Assembly: GCF_024347215.1 (NCBI RefSeq)
Contig: NZ_AP025282.1
Coordinates: forward strand, 1,674,001 to 1,738,000
Source: Aliamphritea ceti
GTDB taxonomy: Bacteria; Pseudomonadota; Gammaproteobacteria; Pseudomonadales; Balneatricaceae
Direction of reading: 5' to 3'
DNA length: 64,000 nucleotides
Part shown: positions 50,150 to 59,362 of the stretch, one piece after another
Numbering within the stretch: the stretch's first letter is position 1
Layout: every line of letters begins with the position of its first letter
Notes under the pieces: model-generated
Told to the model about the DNA's origin: nothing
Database searches by the model: none
The model's input: the letters and a program-made list of their open reading frames with translations, nothing else
Made by a program: the position numbers and the translations under genes

Positions 50150-50178
50150 CCCCCTCCAATTTCCATGCCCGGAGGGGG
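50150..50178 (+). terminator. Attenuating stem-loop between dctP- and dctQ-type genes
   Basis: CCCCCTCC and GGAGGGGG pair around a 13-nt loop and are followed by CTTTTCAGTTTTTT. It probably lets the binding protein be made in excess over the membrane subunits. Confidence 0.8.
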
Positions 50179-50202
50179 CTTTTCAGTTTTTTATCTGGGT
50201 AC

Positions 50203-50748
50203 GTGATTGTGTATAACGCGATTCAGGCTTACATACGGTTTATCTATAAGTTCAACCGTACGGTAGGCATATTTGCCATGTACTTGGTATTAGTGATGAT
50301 GGCGATTTTGCTGTTTTCATCTATATCCAAGGGTATTGGATCACCACAAATCTGGGTGATTGAAATGGCGCAGTTTACGATGGCTGCGTATTACTTGCTG
50401 GGCGGCGGTTATTCCATGCAGATGGATGCCCATGTACGGATGGACGTGTTCTACGGCACCTGGTCGGCGAAACGTCAGGCGATTACTGACGCCTTAACTG
50501 TACTTTGCCTGATTACTTATCTGGTCATGCTGTTTTATGGCGGTGTTTCCAGCAGTCTGTATGCGCTTGAGTATGGACAGAAAAACTATTCCTCCTGGGC
50601 GCCACCACTGGCACCTATCAAACTTATTATGACCGGCGGCATCCTGCTGATGTTATTACAGGTGCTGGCAACTTTTGCCCAGAATGTCGCTGATGTATTA
50701 GGTAAGCCGTTTGACGTTGAGCAGCATCCGGAGGAAACCTCAGTATGA
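50203..50748 (+). CDS. TRAP transporter small permease (DctQ family)
   Basis: A 181-residue protein with four hydrophobic segments. The conserved region GIGSPQIWVIEMAQFTMAAYYLLGGGYSMQMDAHVRMDVF contains the family's W-x-x-E and H-x-R/D elements. It starts with GTG at 50203, 75 bp past the binding-protein gene; a second in-frame GTG is two codons later. Its stop codon overlaps the ATG of a 32-codon ORF. Confidence 0.9.
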   Translation: MIVYNAIQAYIRFIYKFNRTVGIFAMYLVLVMMAILLFSSISKGIGSPQIWVIEMAQFTMAAYYLLGGGYSMQMDAHVRMDVFYGTWSAKRQAITDALTVLCLITYLVMLFYGGVSSSLYALEYGQKNYSSWAPPLAPIKLIMTGGILLMLLQVLATFAQNVADVLGKPFDVEQHPEETSV

Positions 50749-50843
50749 GTTATGTATTGGTTCAGGATGTTTGTGCCGGGCTTTATGCCGGACAAGGTTA
50801 TGCATCCGATGTTGAACAGGGTTTTGCAGGAGCAGTGTTATGA
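50745..50843 (+). CDS. 32-codon ORF coupled to both TRAP permease genes
   Basis: The ATG at 50745 overlaps the small-permease stop codon (ATGA). The stop at 50841-50843 overlaps the large-permease ATG at 50840 (ATGA). The peptide is acidic and Gly/Ala-rich (VQDVCAGLYAGQGYASDVEQ) with no membrane helix. GGAGGAAAC lies upstream of its start. It starts with the same Met-Ser-Tyr as the large permease. It could be a real coupling ORF or a relic. Confidence 0.4.
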   Translation: MSYVLVQDVCAGLYAGQGYASDVEQGFAGAVL

Positions 50844-52168
50844 GTTATGAAATGATCGCACTGCTAATGTTTTCCACCCTGATGCTGATGTTGTTAACAG
50901 GTCAGCGGGTCTTTGGGGCCGTCGGTTTTGTCGCTGTAGTTGCGGCATTGTGGTTGTGGGGTGATGGTGGTTCAGAAATGGCTTTTGCGTCCACCATGAA
51001 GTTGATGAACTGGTATCCGTTGCTGACCTTGCCGCTGTTTGTGTTTATGGGCTATATGCTATCGGAATCCGGAATCGCCGGTGATCTCTACAGGATGATC
51101 CATGTCTGGATGGGCTCGCTTAAAGGTGGCCTGGGGATAGGGACTATTATTCTGATGGTAGCTATTTCAGCGATGAATGGTCTGAGTGTTGCCGGTATGG
51201 CGATAGGTACCAGCATTGCATTGCCGGAAATGCTCAAGCGTGGTTATGACAAACGCATGGTCACTGGTGTTATTCAGGCTGGTAGCTCACTGGGCATACT
51301 GGTACCGCCGAGTATCGTGCTGGTGTTATACGGCATGATTTCCCGCCAGCCGGTAAGTCAGCTGTGGCTGGCCGGTGTGATTCCGGGTCTGATACTGGCC
51401 GTTATGTTCATTGCTTATATCGTGATTCGCTGCCGAATTCAGCCTGAGCTTGGACCTCCACTGTCGCAGGAAGAACGTGATCAGATCAGTACTAAAGAAA
51501 AGTATCTGTTACTGGGTGCAGGATTCCTGCCGCTGCTGGTGATCTTCTCCGTTATCGGTTTATTCCTGATGGGCTATACAAGTCTGGTGGAATGTTCGGC
51601 GGTAGGTGCCTTTGTTGCCATGCTGGCAGCGTCTGCTAAAGGTCGGTTGAGTTTCCGTCTGATTCACACCACATTGCGTAAAACGCTGGGCGTGAGCTGC
51701 ATGTTCATGTGGATCATTATGGCGGCACTTTGCTTTGGTGCGGTATTTGATGGTCTGGGTGCGGTAAAAGCTATTGAAGCTCTGTTTCTGGAAGAGTGGG
51801 GTCTGAGCCCCTGGCAGGTGCTGGTTATGATGCAGTTGTCGTACATCATCATGGGTATGTTCCTGGATGATACTGCGATGCTGGTGATTGTTGCGCCGCT
51901 GTATATTCCACTGATTATTGCGCTGGAATTCAATCCGATCTGGTACGGCGTGCTGTATACCGTTACCTGTCAGATTGCCTATATGACGCCGCCATTTGGT
52001 TACAACCTGTTCCTGATGAGAGCGATGGCTCCGAAAGAAGTAGGCTTGGTGGATATCTATAAATCAATTACACCGTTCGTGGGCATTATGGTACTGGCGC
52101 TGTTGTTGTTCATGGCTTTCCCTCAACTGACGTTGTGGCTGCCAGAACTGGTTTATGGCGCTAAGTAA
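50840..52168 (+). CDS. TRAP transporter large permease (DctM family)
   Basis: A 442-residue protein with about 12 hydrophobic helices: LTLPLFVFMGYMLSESGIAG, KGGLGIGTIILMVAISAMNG, VTGVIQAGSSLGILVPPSIV and FLDDTAMLVIVAPLYIPLII. It is the Na+-coupled translocation subunit of the TRAP system. Its start overlaps the 32-codon ORF. It ends within a few bases of the next gene's ORF. Confidence 0.95.
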   Translation: MSYEMIALLMFSTLMLMLLTGQRVFGAVGFVAVVAALWLWGDGGSEMAFASTMKLMNWYPLLTLPLFVFMGYMLSESGIAGDLYRMIHVWMGSLKGGLGIGTIILMVAISAMNGLSVAGMAIGTSIALPEMLKRGYDKRMVTGVIQAGSSLGILVPPSIVLVLYGMISRQPVSQLWLAGVIPGLILAVMFIAYIVIRCRIQPELGPPLSQEERDQISTKEKYLLLGAGFLPLLVIFSVIGLFLMGYTSLVECSAVGAFVAMLAASAKGRLSFRLIHTTLRKTLGVSCMFMWIIMAALCFGAVFDGLGAVKAIEALFLEEWGLSPWQVLVMMQLSYIIMGMFLDDTAMLVIVAPLYIPLIIALEFNPIWYGVLYTVTCQIAYMTPPFGYNLFLMRAMAPKEVGLVDIYKSITPFVGIMVLALLLFMAFPQLTLWLPELVYGAK

Positions 52169-52202
52169 TGGCATCGGGAATAACAGCAGGAGATTTATCA
52201 CT

Positions 52203-52982
52203 GTGGTGATGCAAGGTTTAGAAAAATCGCCGGCAGATCTGGTTAATCCGCATGGCCGTTCTGATGTGTTACTGGTGTGTGAGCACGCCAGTAATTTCAT
52301 CCCGGACAGTTTTGCTAATCTCGGATTAAGTGAACAGGAACGTCTCAGCCACATTGGCTGGGATATTGGCGCCGCAGATCTGGCGCGGAAACTCAGTGAA
52401 GCACTGGATGCAAGTCTGATTCTGCAGCATTACTCACGTTTGCTGTATGACTGTAACCGCCCACCGGTTGAAGCCAGTGCAGTGCCTCCGCTGAGTGAAG
52501 TAACGGAAATTCCGGGGAATAAAGATCTTACCCGGAAACAGCGTGAATACCGTGTGCAGGGCATTTATGAACCTTTTCATAACGCCATTGCGGATCAGAT
52601 TGCTGAGCGCAAAGCTGCTGGCCGGAATACGGTGCTGGTTACGGTTCACAGTTTTACACCGATATTTATGGGGCAACCCAGGGCTGTACAGCTGGGAGTT
52701 ATCTGTCATGAAGAAAATGCTTTTGCAGCAGACTTTCTTCGGGTCGCGCAGAAATACTCTGACCTGAACAGCAACAGCTTTGATATTCGGATGAATGAGC
52801 CTTATGGCCCGTCTGATCCGGTTTTGCACATGGTGACTCGCCACGGCGATGATCAGCAGATAGCAAATGTCATGCTGGAAGTTCGTAATGATCTGATTGA
52901 TCACGAAGAAGGTCAGGCCGCCTGGGCAGCATTGATTGCTGCCACGCTGCGTACACTGATTAATAAGAATACTGACGACTAA
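52203..52982 (+). CDS. N-formylglutamate amidohydrolase family hydrolase
   Basis: The protein matches the FGase (HutG/NFG amidohydrolase) zinc family: DVLLVCEHASNFIPDSF (metal His/Glu), LLYDCNRPPVEASAVPPLSE, TVLVTVHSFTPIFMGQPRAV and ICHEENAFAADFL. In Hut pathways it frees glutamate from N-formylglutamate. Here it sits with a glutamine-synthetase-like ligase and two dehydrogenases and may hydrolyse a gamma-glutamyl or N-acyl amide instead. GTG at 52203 is chosen because AGGAG lies 10 nt upstream; ATG at 52155 would overlap the permease gene and has no clear ribosome site. Confidence 0.9.
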   Translation: MVMQGLEKSPADLVNPHGRSDVLLVCEHASNFIPDSFANLGLSEQERLSHIGWDIGAADLARKLSEALDASLILQHYSRLLYDCNRPPVEASAVPPLSEVTEIPGNKDLTRKQREYRVQGIYEPFHNAIADQIAERKAAGRNTVLVTVHSFTPIFMGQPRAVQLGVICHEENAFAADFLRVAQKYSDLNSNSFDIRMNEPYGPSDPVLHMVTRHGDDQQIANVMLEVRNDLIDHEEGQAAWAALIAATLRTLINKNTDD

Positions 52983-53027
52983 GAATTAAACTGTGTTTAA
53001 GACACAAACGTTTAAAGAGGAAATCTG

Positions 53028-54392
53028 ATGAGCGCTATGCTGACGCTGGAACAATTAAAACAAGAATTCGCGGCAGGAAGCATCGACACTGTGCTGGCCT
53101 GCCAGATTGATATGCAGGGCCGCCTGATGGGTAAACGCTTCCATGCTGATTATTTTATTAATCATGCTGTAGAAGAGACCCATTCCTGTAACTATCTGCT
53201 GGCAACTGACCTGGAGATGGAAACCGTCGAGGGCTATAAATCCACCAGTTGGGAAGCGGGTTACGGCGACTATGTGATGAAGCCGGATATGAGCACCCTG
53301 CGCCGGGTACCCTGGCTGGAAGGGACTGCATTGGTACTTTGTGATGTATTAGATCATCACCATAATCCTGTTCCGCATTCACCCCGGGCAATCCTGCGTA
53401 AGCAGATAGACCGCCTGGCGGAAATGGGCATAGTACCTATGATGGCAACCGAACTGGAGTTCTTCCTGTTCGATCAGAGTTATGCCGATGCCTGTCAATC
53501 CGGTTACCGGGATATGCAGCTGGCCAGTTCGTACAATGAGGATTACCACATCTTCCAGACCACTAAGGAAGAAGAAGTGATCCGCGCGATGCGCAATGGA
53601 GTATATGGTGCGGGTATTGCGGTTGAGTGTTCCAAAGGTGAAGCGTCTGCCGGTCAGGAAGAATTGAACGTTAAATATGATAAAGCTTTGACGACTGCGG
53701 ATCAGCATTCAATTGTTAAGAATGCCTGTAAAGAAATCGCCTGGCAGCACGGTAAAGCTGTGACTTTCATGGCGAAGTGGCATAACGATGCGGCGGGCAG
53801 CTCTTCCCATGTGCATCAGTCTTTGTGGAGTAATGACGGACAGCCACTGTTTCTTGATGAAAGCCGCCCACACGGTATGTCTGAGCTGATGTGTCATTAC
53901 CTGGCAGGCTTGCTTGCCCATGCCGATGATGTGACCTGCTTACTGGCACCTTATGTAAATTCTTATAAGCGTTTCCAGGAAGGTACGTTTGCACCGACTA
54001 AAGCAGTCTGGAGCCTGGATAACCGTACGGCGGGCTTCCGTTTGTGTGGTGAAGGTACAAAGGCAATCCGGATTGAGTGCCGTATTGGTGGTGCTGATCT
54101 TAACCCATATATGGCGCTTGCCGGACAACTGGCGGCGGGCATTGCAGGTGTCGAGCAAAAAATGGAACTGGAACCTGAATTTGTTGGTGATGCCTATGCA
54201 GGCGAGAATGCCAGACAAGTGCCAAATACCTTGCGCGCTGCAGCTGAAAAGATGAACGAATCTACTATGCTGCGGGAAGCTTTCGGTGATGATGTGGTTG
54301 ATCACTATGTGCATGCTGCCCGCTGGGAACAGAAAGAGCACGATAAGCGTGTGACCGACTGGGAAGTGTCCCGCGGATTTGAACGGGCTTAA
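53028..54392 (+). CDS. Glutamine synthetase family protein, gamma-glutamylamide synthetase type
   Basis: A 454-residue GS-fold ligase. The metal/ATP site is visible in MATELEFFLFDQSY, AVECSKGEASAGQEELNVKY, NDAAGSSSHVHQSLW, LLAPYVNSYKRFQEGTFAPT and IECRIGGADLNPYMALA. It is not a typical GlnA: it lacks the adenylylation-site Tyr region of GSI and resembles PuuA/IpuC-type ligases that couple glutamate to an amine. Together with the hydrolase before it and the dehydrogenases after it, gamma-glutamylation of an imported amine is the likely role. AGAGGAAAT precedes the ATG. Confidence 0.9.
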   Translation: MSAMLTLEQLKQEFAAGSIDTVLACQIDMQGRLMGKRFHADYFINHAVEETHSCNYLLATDLEMETVEGYKSTSWEAGYGDYVMKPDMSTLRRVPWLEGTALVLCDVLDHHHNPVPHSPRAILRKQIDRLAEMGIVPMMATELEFFLFDQSYADACQSGYRDMQLASSYNEDYHIFQTTKEEEVIRAMRNGVYGAGIAVECSKGEASAGQEELNVKYDKALTTADQHSIVKNACKEIAWQHGKAVTFMAKWHNDAAGSSSHVHQSLWSNDGQPLFLDESRPHGMSELMCHYLAGLLAHADDVTCLLAPYVNSYKRFQEGTFAPTKAVWSLDNRTAGFRLCGEGTKAIRIECRIGGADLNPYMALAGQLAAGIAGVEQKMELEPEFVGDAYAGENARQVPNTLRAAAEKMNESTMLREAFGDDVVDHYVHAARWEQKEHDKRVTDWEVSRGFERA

Positions 54393-54715
54393 TCTGAACA
54401 GATAACCGGTTTGTTGTCGCTGCTGCCTGTGAAGGGCTTTTTAGAAAAGCCTTTAGCTGAACGTTATAAAAAGCGTCGTGCTAAAAAAAGGGGCATTCGA
54501 TCTTCAGGCAGTCTGTTCTTAGGGGAGCAACAAGGCTGTTATGCAGGTTGTGGCGACACTTGTGTTGAGAATCCAGACTGTAGATGCTTTTTTGAAACTG
54601 CTTTTTCGAAGCTTATGCTCAGAAGACGTGTTTAAAAAACTTTCAATAAAAGCCATTAATACAAGCCATCTGACAAGCGCTTTGTCTGAGATGACAGAGT
54701 CATAAATTTGAGTAA
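54393..54715 (+). other. 323-bp gap between the GS-like and aldehyde dehydrogenase genes
   Basis: The stretch holds an A/T-flanked hairpin at about 54432-54455 (AAGGGCTTTT/AAAAGCCTTT around TAG) that could act as an attenuator, and an imperfect dyad GACAAGCGC/TTTGTC near 54671-54686. A TTG-initiated 74-codon ORF (54411-54635) is present but unconvincing. The rest holds no feature. Confidence 0.5.
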
Positions 54716-56113
54716 ATGATGATGAACAAAATCCAAAGTGTTTCGCCGGTTGATGGCAGTGTTTATGCTGAACGCCCGGTTATGGATACGGATCAGGTTG
54801 CCGCTTTATTTGCGCGTAGCAAGCTGGCACAGAATAGTTGGGCACAGCTAAGCGTTGCTGAGCGTTGTACCTACTGTACCGCTGCGGTTGATGCGATGGT
54901 TGCTATGACTGACCGAATTGCAGAAGAGCTGGCATGGCAAATGGGACGCCCAATCAGCCAGGGCGCTGGTGAAGTGCGTGGTCTGGAAGAGCGGGCCCGT
55001 TACATGATCTCTGTTGCAGAAGAGTCATTAAGCCCTGTTGATCCGGGTGATAAGCCTGGGTTTGCCCGTAAAATCAGCCGGGAACCGCTGGGCGTCATTA
55101 TGACCATTGCGCCCTGGAATTTCCCTTTCATGACGGCGCTGAATTCAGTGATTCCTGCGCTGTTGGCCGGTAATGCTGTCGTGCTTAAGCATGCCGCCAA
55201 TACATTGTTAGTTGCTGAACGTATTCAGGATGCTTTTGATCAGGCGGGTCTGCCGGAAGGCGTTTTTCAGCATATCGTGCTGGATCATAGTGCCACTAGC
55301 GAACTGATTAGTTCTGGCAATGTGGATATGGTGTGCTTCACCGGTTCAGTTGGTGGTGGTAAAGCGATGGAACAAGCCGCTGCCGGGCAGTTTATTCCGC
55401 TGGGGCTGGAACTGGGCGGTAAAGATCCTGCGTATGTACGTGCTGATGCCAATTTGCCTTATGCCATTGAGAATCTGGCAGATGGCGCTTTCTTTAACAG
55501 TGGCCAGTCTTGCTGCAGTATCGAGCGAATCTATGTGCACGAGAGTATTCATGACCAGCTGGTGGCAGGTCTTGCCGCAGCAGGTCAGGCTTATGTGTTG
55601 GGCAATCCTCTGGAAACCACCACTAATCTGGGGCCGATGATTAAGCCAGCCGCTGCCGATTTTGTCCGTCAGCAAATTACAGATGCCGTAACTGCCGGTG
55701 CTCAGAAGCATGTGGATACCAGCCAGTTTGAATTGGATCAGCCGGGCTCTGCTTACATGGCGCCACAGGTATTGTCGAATGTTACCCATGAAATGTCGGT
55801 CATGACAGATGAGAGTTTTGGCCCGGTTGTCGGTGTCATTAAAGTGTCTGGTGATGACGAAGCGATAGCTTTGATGAATGATTCTGAGTTTGGCCTGACT
55901 GCCGGTATCTGGACGGAAGATCTGGCTGCGGCGGAACGTATCGCACCACAACTGGAAACCGGCACTGTGTTTATGAACCGTTGTGATTACCTGGATCCGG
56001 CGCTGGCATGGACCGGCGTTAAAGATACCGGCCGCGGTTGCTCACTTTCGACACTGGGTTTTGATGCACTGACCCGGCCTAAGAGCTTCCATTTCAAAAC
56101 GTCTACAGATTAA
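54716..56113 (+). CDS. NAD(P)-dependent aldehyde dehydrogenase
   Basis: A 465-residue ALDH. Cofactor-site motifs: IAPWNFPFMTALNSVIPALL, LKHAANTLLVAERI and CFTGSVGGG. The general-base Glu is in GLELGGKDPAYVRADAN. The catalytic Cys266 is in FFNSGQSCCSIERIYV. It probably oxidises an amino or gamma-glutamyl aldehyde produced by the adjacent GMC enzyme. It is followed 13 nt later by the GMC gene, so the two are co-transcribed. Three successive ATG codons make the exact start ambiguous. Confidence 0.93.
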   Translation: MMMNKIQSVSPVDGSVYAERPVMDTDQVAALFARSKLAQNSWAQLSVAERCTYCTAAVDAMVAMTDRIAEELAWQMGRPISQGAGEVRGLEERARYMISVAEESLSPVDPGDKPGFARKISREPLGVIMTIAPWNFPFMTALNSVIPALLAGNAVVLKHAANTLLVAERIQDAFDQAGLPEGVFQHIVLDHSATSELISSGNVDMVCFTGSVGGGKAMEQAAAGQFIPLGLELGGKDPAYVRADANLPYAIENLADGAFFNSGQSCCSIERIYVHESIHDQLVAGLAAAGQAYVLGNPLETTTNLGPMIKPAAADFVRQQITDAVTAGAQKHVDTSQFELDQPGSAYMAPQVLSNVTHEMSVMTDESFGPVVGVIKVSGDDEAIALMNDSEFGLTAGIWTEDLAAAERIAPQLETGTVFMNRCDYLDPALAWTGVKDTGRGCSLSTLGFDALTRPKSFHFKTSTD

Positions 56114-56126
56114 CGGCGGGTGACCA

Positions 56127-57755
56127 ATGAAATCATTTGATTACATTATTGTCGGCGCCGGTTCGGCCGGTTGCGTCGTTGCAAACCGCCTGACGGCGGA
56201 TCCTTCGGTCAGTGTTTGTCTTATAGAAGCCGGCGGCAGTGACAAAAGTCCTCTGGTGAAAATCCCGGCCGGTATCTTTGGGCTGTATGGCAATAAGAAG
56301 TATGACTATACCTTTGAAGGAGTGCCGCAGCGCCATCTGAATAATCGCACTATGATGGTTAACCGGGGTAAGGCCCTGGGGGGCTCCAGCGCAATTAACA
56401 GTATGGTGTATATCCGTGGTAACCAGAATGATTATGACGGTTGGGAAAGCCGGGGTTGTAAAGGTTGGTCCTATGCGGATGTATTACCGGTTTTTAAAAA
56501 GCTGGAAGCGAATCAGAATGGCCAGAGTCGCGACTTTCATGGCACAGATGGCGAGCTGCATGTCACCAAACCGCAGGACCCAAATCCGGTTGGGCGGGTA
56601 TTTGTTAAAGCGGGGCTAGCGGCAGGATTGCAGGAAAATACCGACTTTAATGCTGACACTCAGCTGGGGCTGGGTATTTATGATGTAAAGCAACGTAGTG
56701 GTCAGCGTGAAAGCAGTTATACAGCATTTGTTGAGCCAGTGCTGTCGCGACCTAACCTGAGCATTATGACGCATACCGAAGTGCTATCGTTACGTATCGA
56801 CGGCGATAAGGTAACCGGGCTGGATGCTGAAGTTAACGGTGCAGCTGAACAGATTCAGGCTAACAGAGAAGTCATTCTTTGCGCCGGAACTATCGTTTCA
56901 CCACGTATTTTGCTGGCGTCAGGGATTGGTGATCAGGCTCAGCTGCAAGCGCTGGGTATTGAGTGTAAGCAGCACGTACCTGGAGTAGGGGAAAATCTGC
57001 AGGATCATGTGGACAGCATGGTAACAGTACGTTCAGCAAAATCCGACACTATAGGTATCTCTGCCGCAACGTTGTTACCTCATATTATTCCGGCTCCGTT
57101 TAAATACTGGTTAAACCGTAAAGGCTGGTGGACCACTAACTACGTGGAAGCGGGTGGTTTTGCTAAAACCCGTCTGGCGGAAGAAGCTGAGCCGGGTTCA
57201 GCCGATGCTGATCCGGATATACAGTTTCACTTTACGCCGTTGTATCGCAGTCATCGGGGCAAAAAGTTTGAATATGGCCATGGTTATTCGGTCTTTACCT
57301 GTGTATTGCGTCCGCGCAGTGCCGGTACGGTAAAGCTGGCAAATGATGGTACCCGTCGTAACGTTCTTATTGATCATAATTTCTTTGCAGATGAACGTGA
57401 TCAGAAGGTGCTGGTAGAAGGGGTTAAGAAAGCACGGGAGATTCTGGCATCCCCTGAATTTGATCATTTACGGGGTGAAGAAATGGCGCCCGGAAAACAT
57501 ATCCAGACCGATGAAGAAATACTCGAATACCTGCGAGACACCACCACTACGGTTTATCATCCGGTTGGTACCTGCAAGATGGGAATCGATGAGATGGCAG
57601 TGGTTAATCCTGAAACTTTAAAGGTAAAAGGTATGCAGAACCTGCGGGTTATGGATGCTTCGGTAATGCCAACGCTGATCAGTGGTAATACATCGGCACC
57701 TTCGATGTTAGTGGGTGAGAAAGGTGCTCAGATGATTCTTAGCGAAAACGCTTAA
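56127..57755 (+). CDS. GMC-family FAD alcohol dehydrogenase (choline-dehydrogenase-like)
   Basis: A 542-residue glucose-methanol-choline oxidoreductase. FAD binding: DYIIVGAGSAGCVVANRL and MVNRGKALGGSSAINSMVYI. Second signature CAGTIVSPRILLASGIGDQA. Catalytic His in TTTTVYHPVGTCKMGID, and LRVMDASVMPTLISGNTSAP near the end. It oxidises an alcohol to an aldehyde, matching the aldehyde dehydrogenase before it. It resembles BetA and alkanol dehydrogenases; the true substrate is open. Confidence 0.93.
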   Translation: MKSFDYIIVGAGSAGCVVANRLTADPSVSVCLIEAGGSDKSPLVKIPAGIFGLYGNKKYDYTFEGVPQRHLNNRTMMVNRGKALGGSSAINSMVYIRGNQNDYDGWESRGCKGWSYADVLPVFKKLEANQNGQSRDFHGTDGELHVTKPQDPNPVGRVFVKAGLAAGLQENTDFNADTQLGLGIYDVKQRSGQRESSYTAFVEPVLSRPNLSIMTHTEVLSLRIDGDKVTGLDAEVNGAAEQIQANREVILCAGTIVSPRILLASGIGDQAQLQALGIECKQHVPGVGENLQDHVDSMVTVRSAKSDTIGISAATLLPHIIPAPFKYWLNRKGWWTTNYVEAGGFAKTRLAEEAEPGSADADPDIQFHFTPLYRSHRGKKFEYGHGYSVFTCVLRPRSAGTVKLANDGTRRNVLIDHNFFADERDQKVLVEGVKKAREILASPEFDHLRGEEMAPGKHIQTDEEILEYLRDTTTTVYHPVGTCKMGIDEMAVVNPETLKVKGMQNLRVMDASVMPTLISGNTSAPSMLVGEKGAQMILSENA

Positions 57756-57786
57756 ATACGATTAAGTTTTACAACCGCGTAGGCAT

Positions 57787-57836
57787 AAGCCCTCGTTTGA
57801 TCTGGAGTTGTTGCCGGATCAGCGAGGGCTTTTTAT
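57787..57836 (+). terminator. Terminator of the catabolic operon
   Basis: AAGCCCTCG and CGAGGGCTT pair, with an inner TGATCTGG/CCGGATCA extension, and are followed by TTTTTAT. Confidence 0.92.
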
Positions 57837-57867
57837 TGGCTAGAGTTTTTCGGTGTGGTTGGGTTTA

Positions 57868-59034
57868 TTACTTAGCAGATGTGACCTGCTTGATGCTACT
57901 GACTAAGCGGTCGAAGTAAGGATTCCAGGTAAGTCGGGCGTGGACCTTATCTGCTTCCTGATAACCCCAGTTGGAATACCAGAGGTCATTGCTGTCTGGG
58001 CAGAGCTTCTCTGCGGCTTCGGTCTGGCCGTTTTCACAGATTCTGTGGCTGCCGTTGCGGCCGTAGAAGGGGTTATTGGCGGCAAATAAAAGTGACATAT
58101 GTGAGAAGTTGCTGATCTGCAGCTGGGGCAACCGACTGGTCAGTACTTCAATACGGGAATCCGTAGTTTCAGTCGTTTCACCAAACCAGAACAGTTTACT
58201 GGCCGGATTATTGAAGCGCTGTTCAAACAGGCTTTTTACTGCTTCTGAATCCACTACGCTGTCATCGGCGCTCAGGGCGATGAGTACCGGTTTATCATAA
58301 GTATTCTCTACAAGTTGCTGCCGTACTTGCCGGGTTGTGTAGTAATACTGGGTTGCGCCGTTGGTGGTCAGTGAGCCGTAGCGGGTGTAATTGCCGTCCG
58401 ATGATTCCTGGTCCAGCCAGTCACTCAACAGGTTTACCACGGGTAATAAATGGGTCATGGCGGACTCCGGCACAATTGCCGGGGAGAACAACAACAGGCC
58501 GCTGATGTCATCATTACTCAGTGCCTCTGAGGTCACCAGATTAGCACCGGTTGAGAAACCGCCCAGCCAGACTTCACCGACCTGTTGTTGTAATAGCCGG
58601 GTATGGTGGCTGACCGCTTCCTGCCATTCATCGGAGTCCGCCAGCATCAAATCTGCAGGCCTGCTGCCGTGTCCGGGTAATAATAGTGTACGTACCAGAA
58701 ATCCTTGTTTACTCAGTTCTGCGCCAATATCACGGAAGAAGAAGGGCGAGTCACCTAAACCATGTACCAGTAAAACAGCTTTTTGAGGTGGCTGGCCATC
58801 TGCCGGAGGCAGTTCATAGGGCATGTTGGCGTTCAGCTCTGCCTGCTTATCCGCCGAAACAAATACTCGTTGTTGTTCCAGCCAGGTGCGGGTATCGCTC
58901 AGGTAGCTCTGAAAGTCTGATTGGCGGTGTTCTGGCAGCGCTGCTGACGCAGTATGTAAAGGGTTTTGATTACTCACCTGACTACAGCTTATAAGAAGCA
59001 ACAGTGTGGTAAGCAAGGTGATCGATTTTAGCAT
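57868..59034 (-). CDS. Alpha/beta-hydrolase lipoprotein
   Basis: The start at 59034 gives a lipoprotein signal MLKSITLLTTLLLLISCSQV with lipobox L-I-S-C and acylated Cys near residue 17. The fold shows AVLLVHGLGDSPFFFRDIGA (oxyanion region), nucleophile GGFSTGANL, VLIALSADDSVVDSEAV with the acid Asp and a late His in QISNFSHMSLLF. It is an outer- or inner-membrane-anchored esterase/lipase-like enzyme of unknown substrate. The ORF extends 12 codons upstream, but that would bury the signal peptide. Confidence 0.9.
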   Translation of the reverse strand: MLKSITLLTTLLLLISCSQVSNQNPLHTASAALPEHRQSDFQSYLSDTRTWLEQQRVFVSADKQAELNANMPYELPPADGQPPQKAVLLVHGLGDSPFFFRDIGAELSKQGFLVRTLLLPGHGSRPADLMLADSDEWQEAVSHHTRLLQQQVGEVWLGGFSTGANLVTSEALSNDDISGLLLFSPAIVPESAMTHLLPVVNLLSDWLDQESSDGNYTRYGSLTTNGATQYYYTTRQVRQQLVENTYDKPVLIALSADDSVVDSEAVKSLFEQRFNNPASKLFWFGETTETTDSRIEVLTSRLPQLQISNFSHMSLLFAANNPFYGRNGSHRICENGQTEAAEKLCPDSNDLWYSNWGYQEADKVHARLTWNPYFDRLVSSIKQVTSAK

Positions 59035-59362
59035 TGTCGTATCCGGGATTAAGTACCTCCCTTTGTACACTATATGAAGTAAAAGGATTGTTAAGAAAGG
59101 TTAACTGCCACAACCAATATCTGCATAACTACATATTATTCTGGTGATTATAGATCGTGTATTAATACGCTATTTTATTCATAGCAGATCATATGTTACT
59201 GAATGGTTGAAATTAGCGGGTAGTGCGTCCGGCTCTCTTGATTTGTTACTACAGGTATATTGTCAGTTTACTTTTAAGATCATTGTTAGCTAATAGTACT
59301 GCAGTTAAGCTGATTTCATTAGATTTAACAGGCACGGCTACAGGTATTAGAGGTGAGATATC
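59035..59362. other. 328-bp AT-rich gap, divergent promoters
   Basis: This region separates the divergent hydrolase and cupin genes. It is AT-rich with no ORF of note and no strong hairpin. It should hold both promoters, but I cannot place them reliably. Confidence 0.4.

Noticed and set aside
54411..54635. 74-codon Cys-containing ORF after the GS-like gene
   Set aside because: TTG start without a ribosome site, mixed codon use, and no conserved pattern visible; treated as intergenic.
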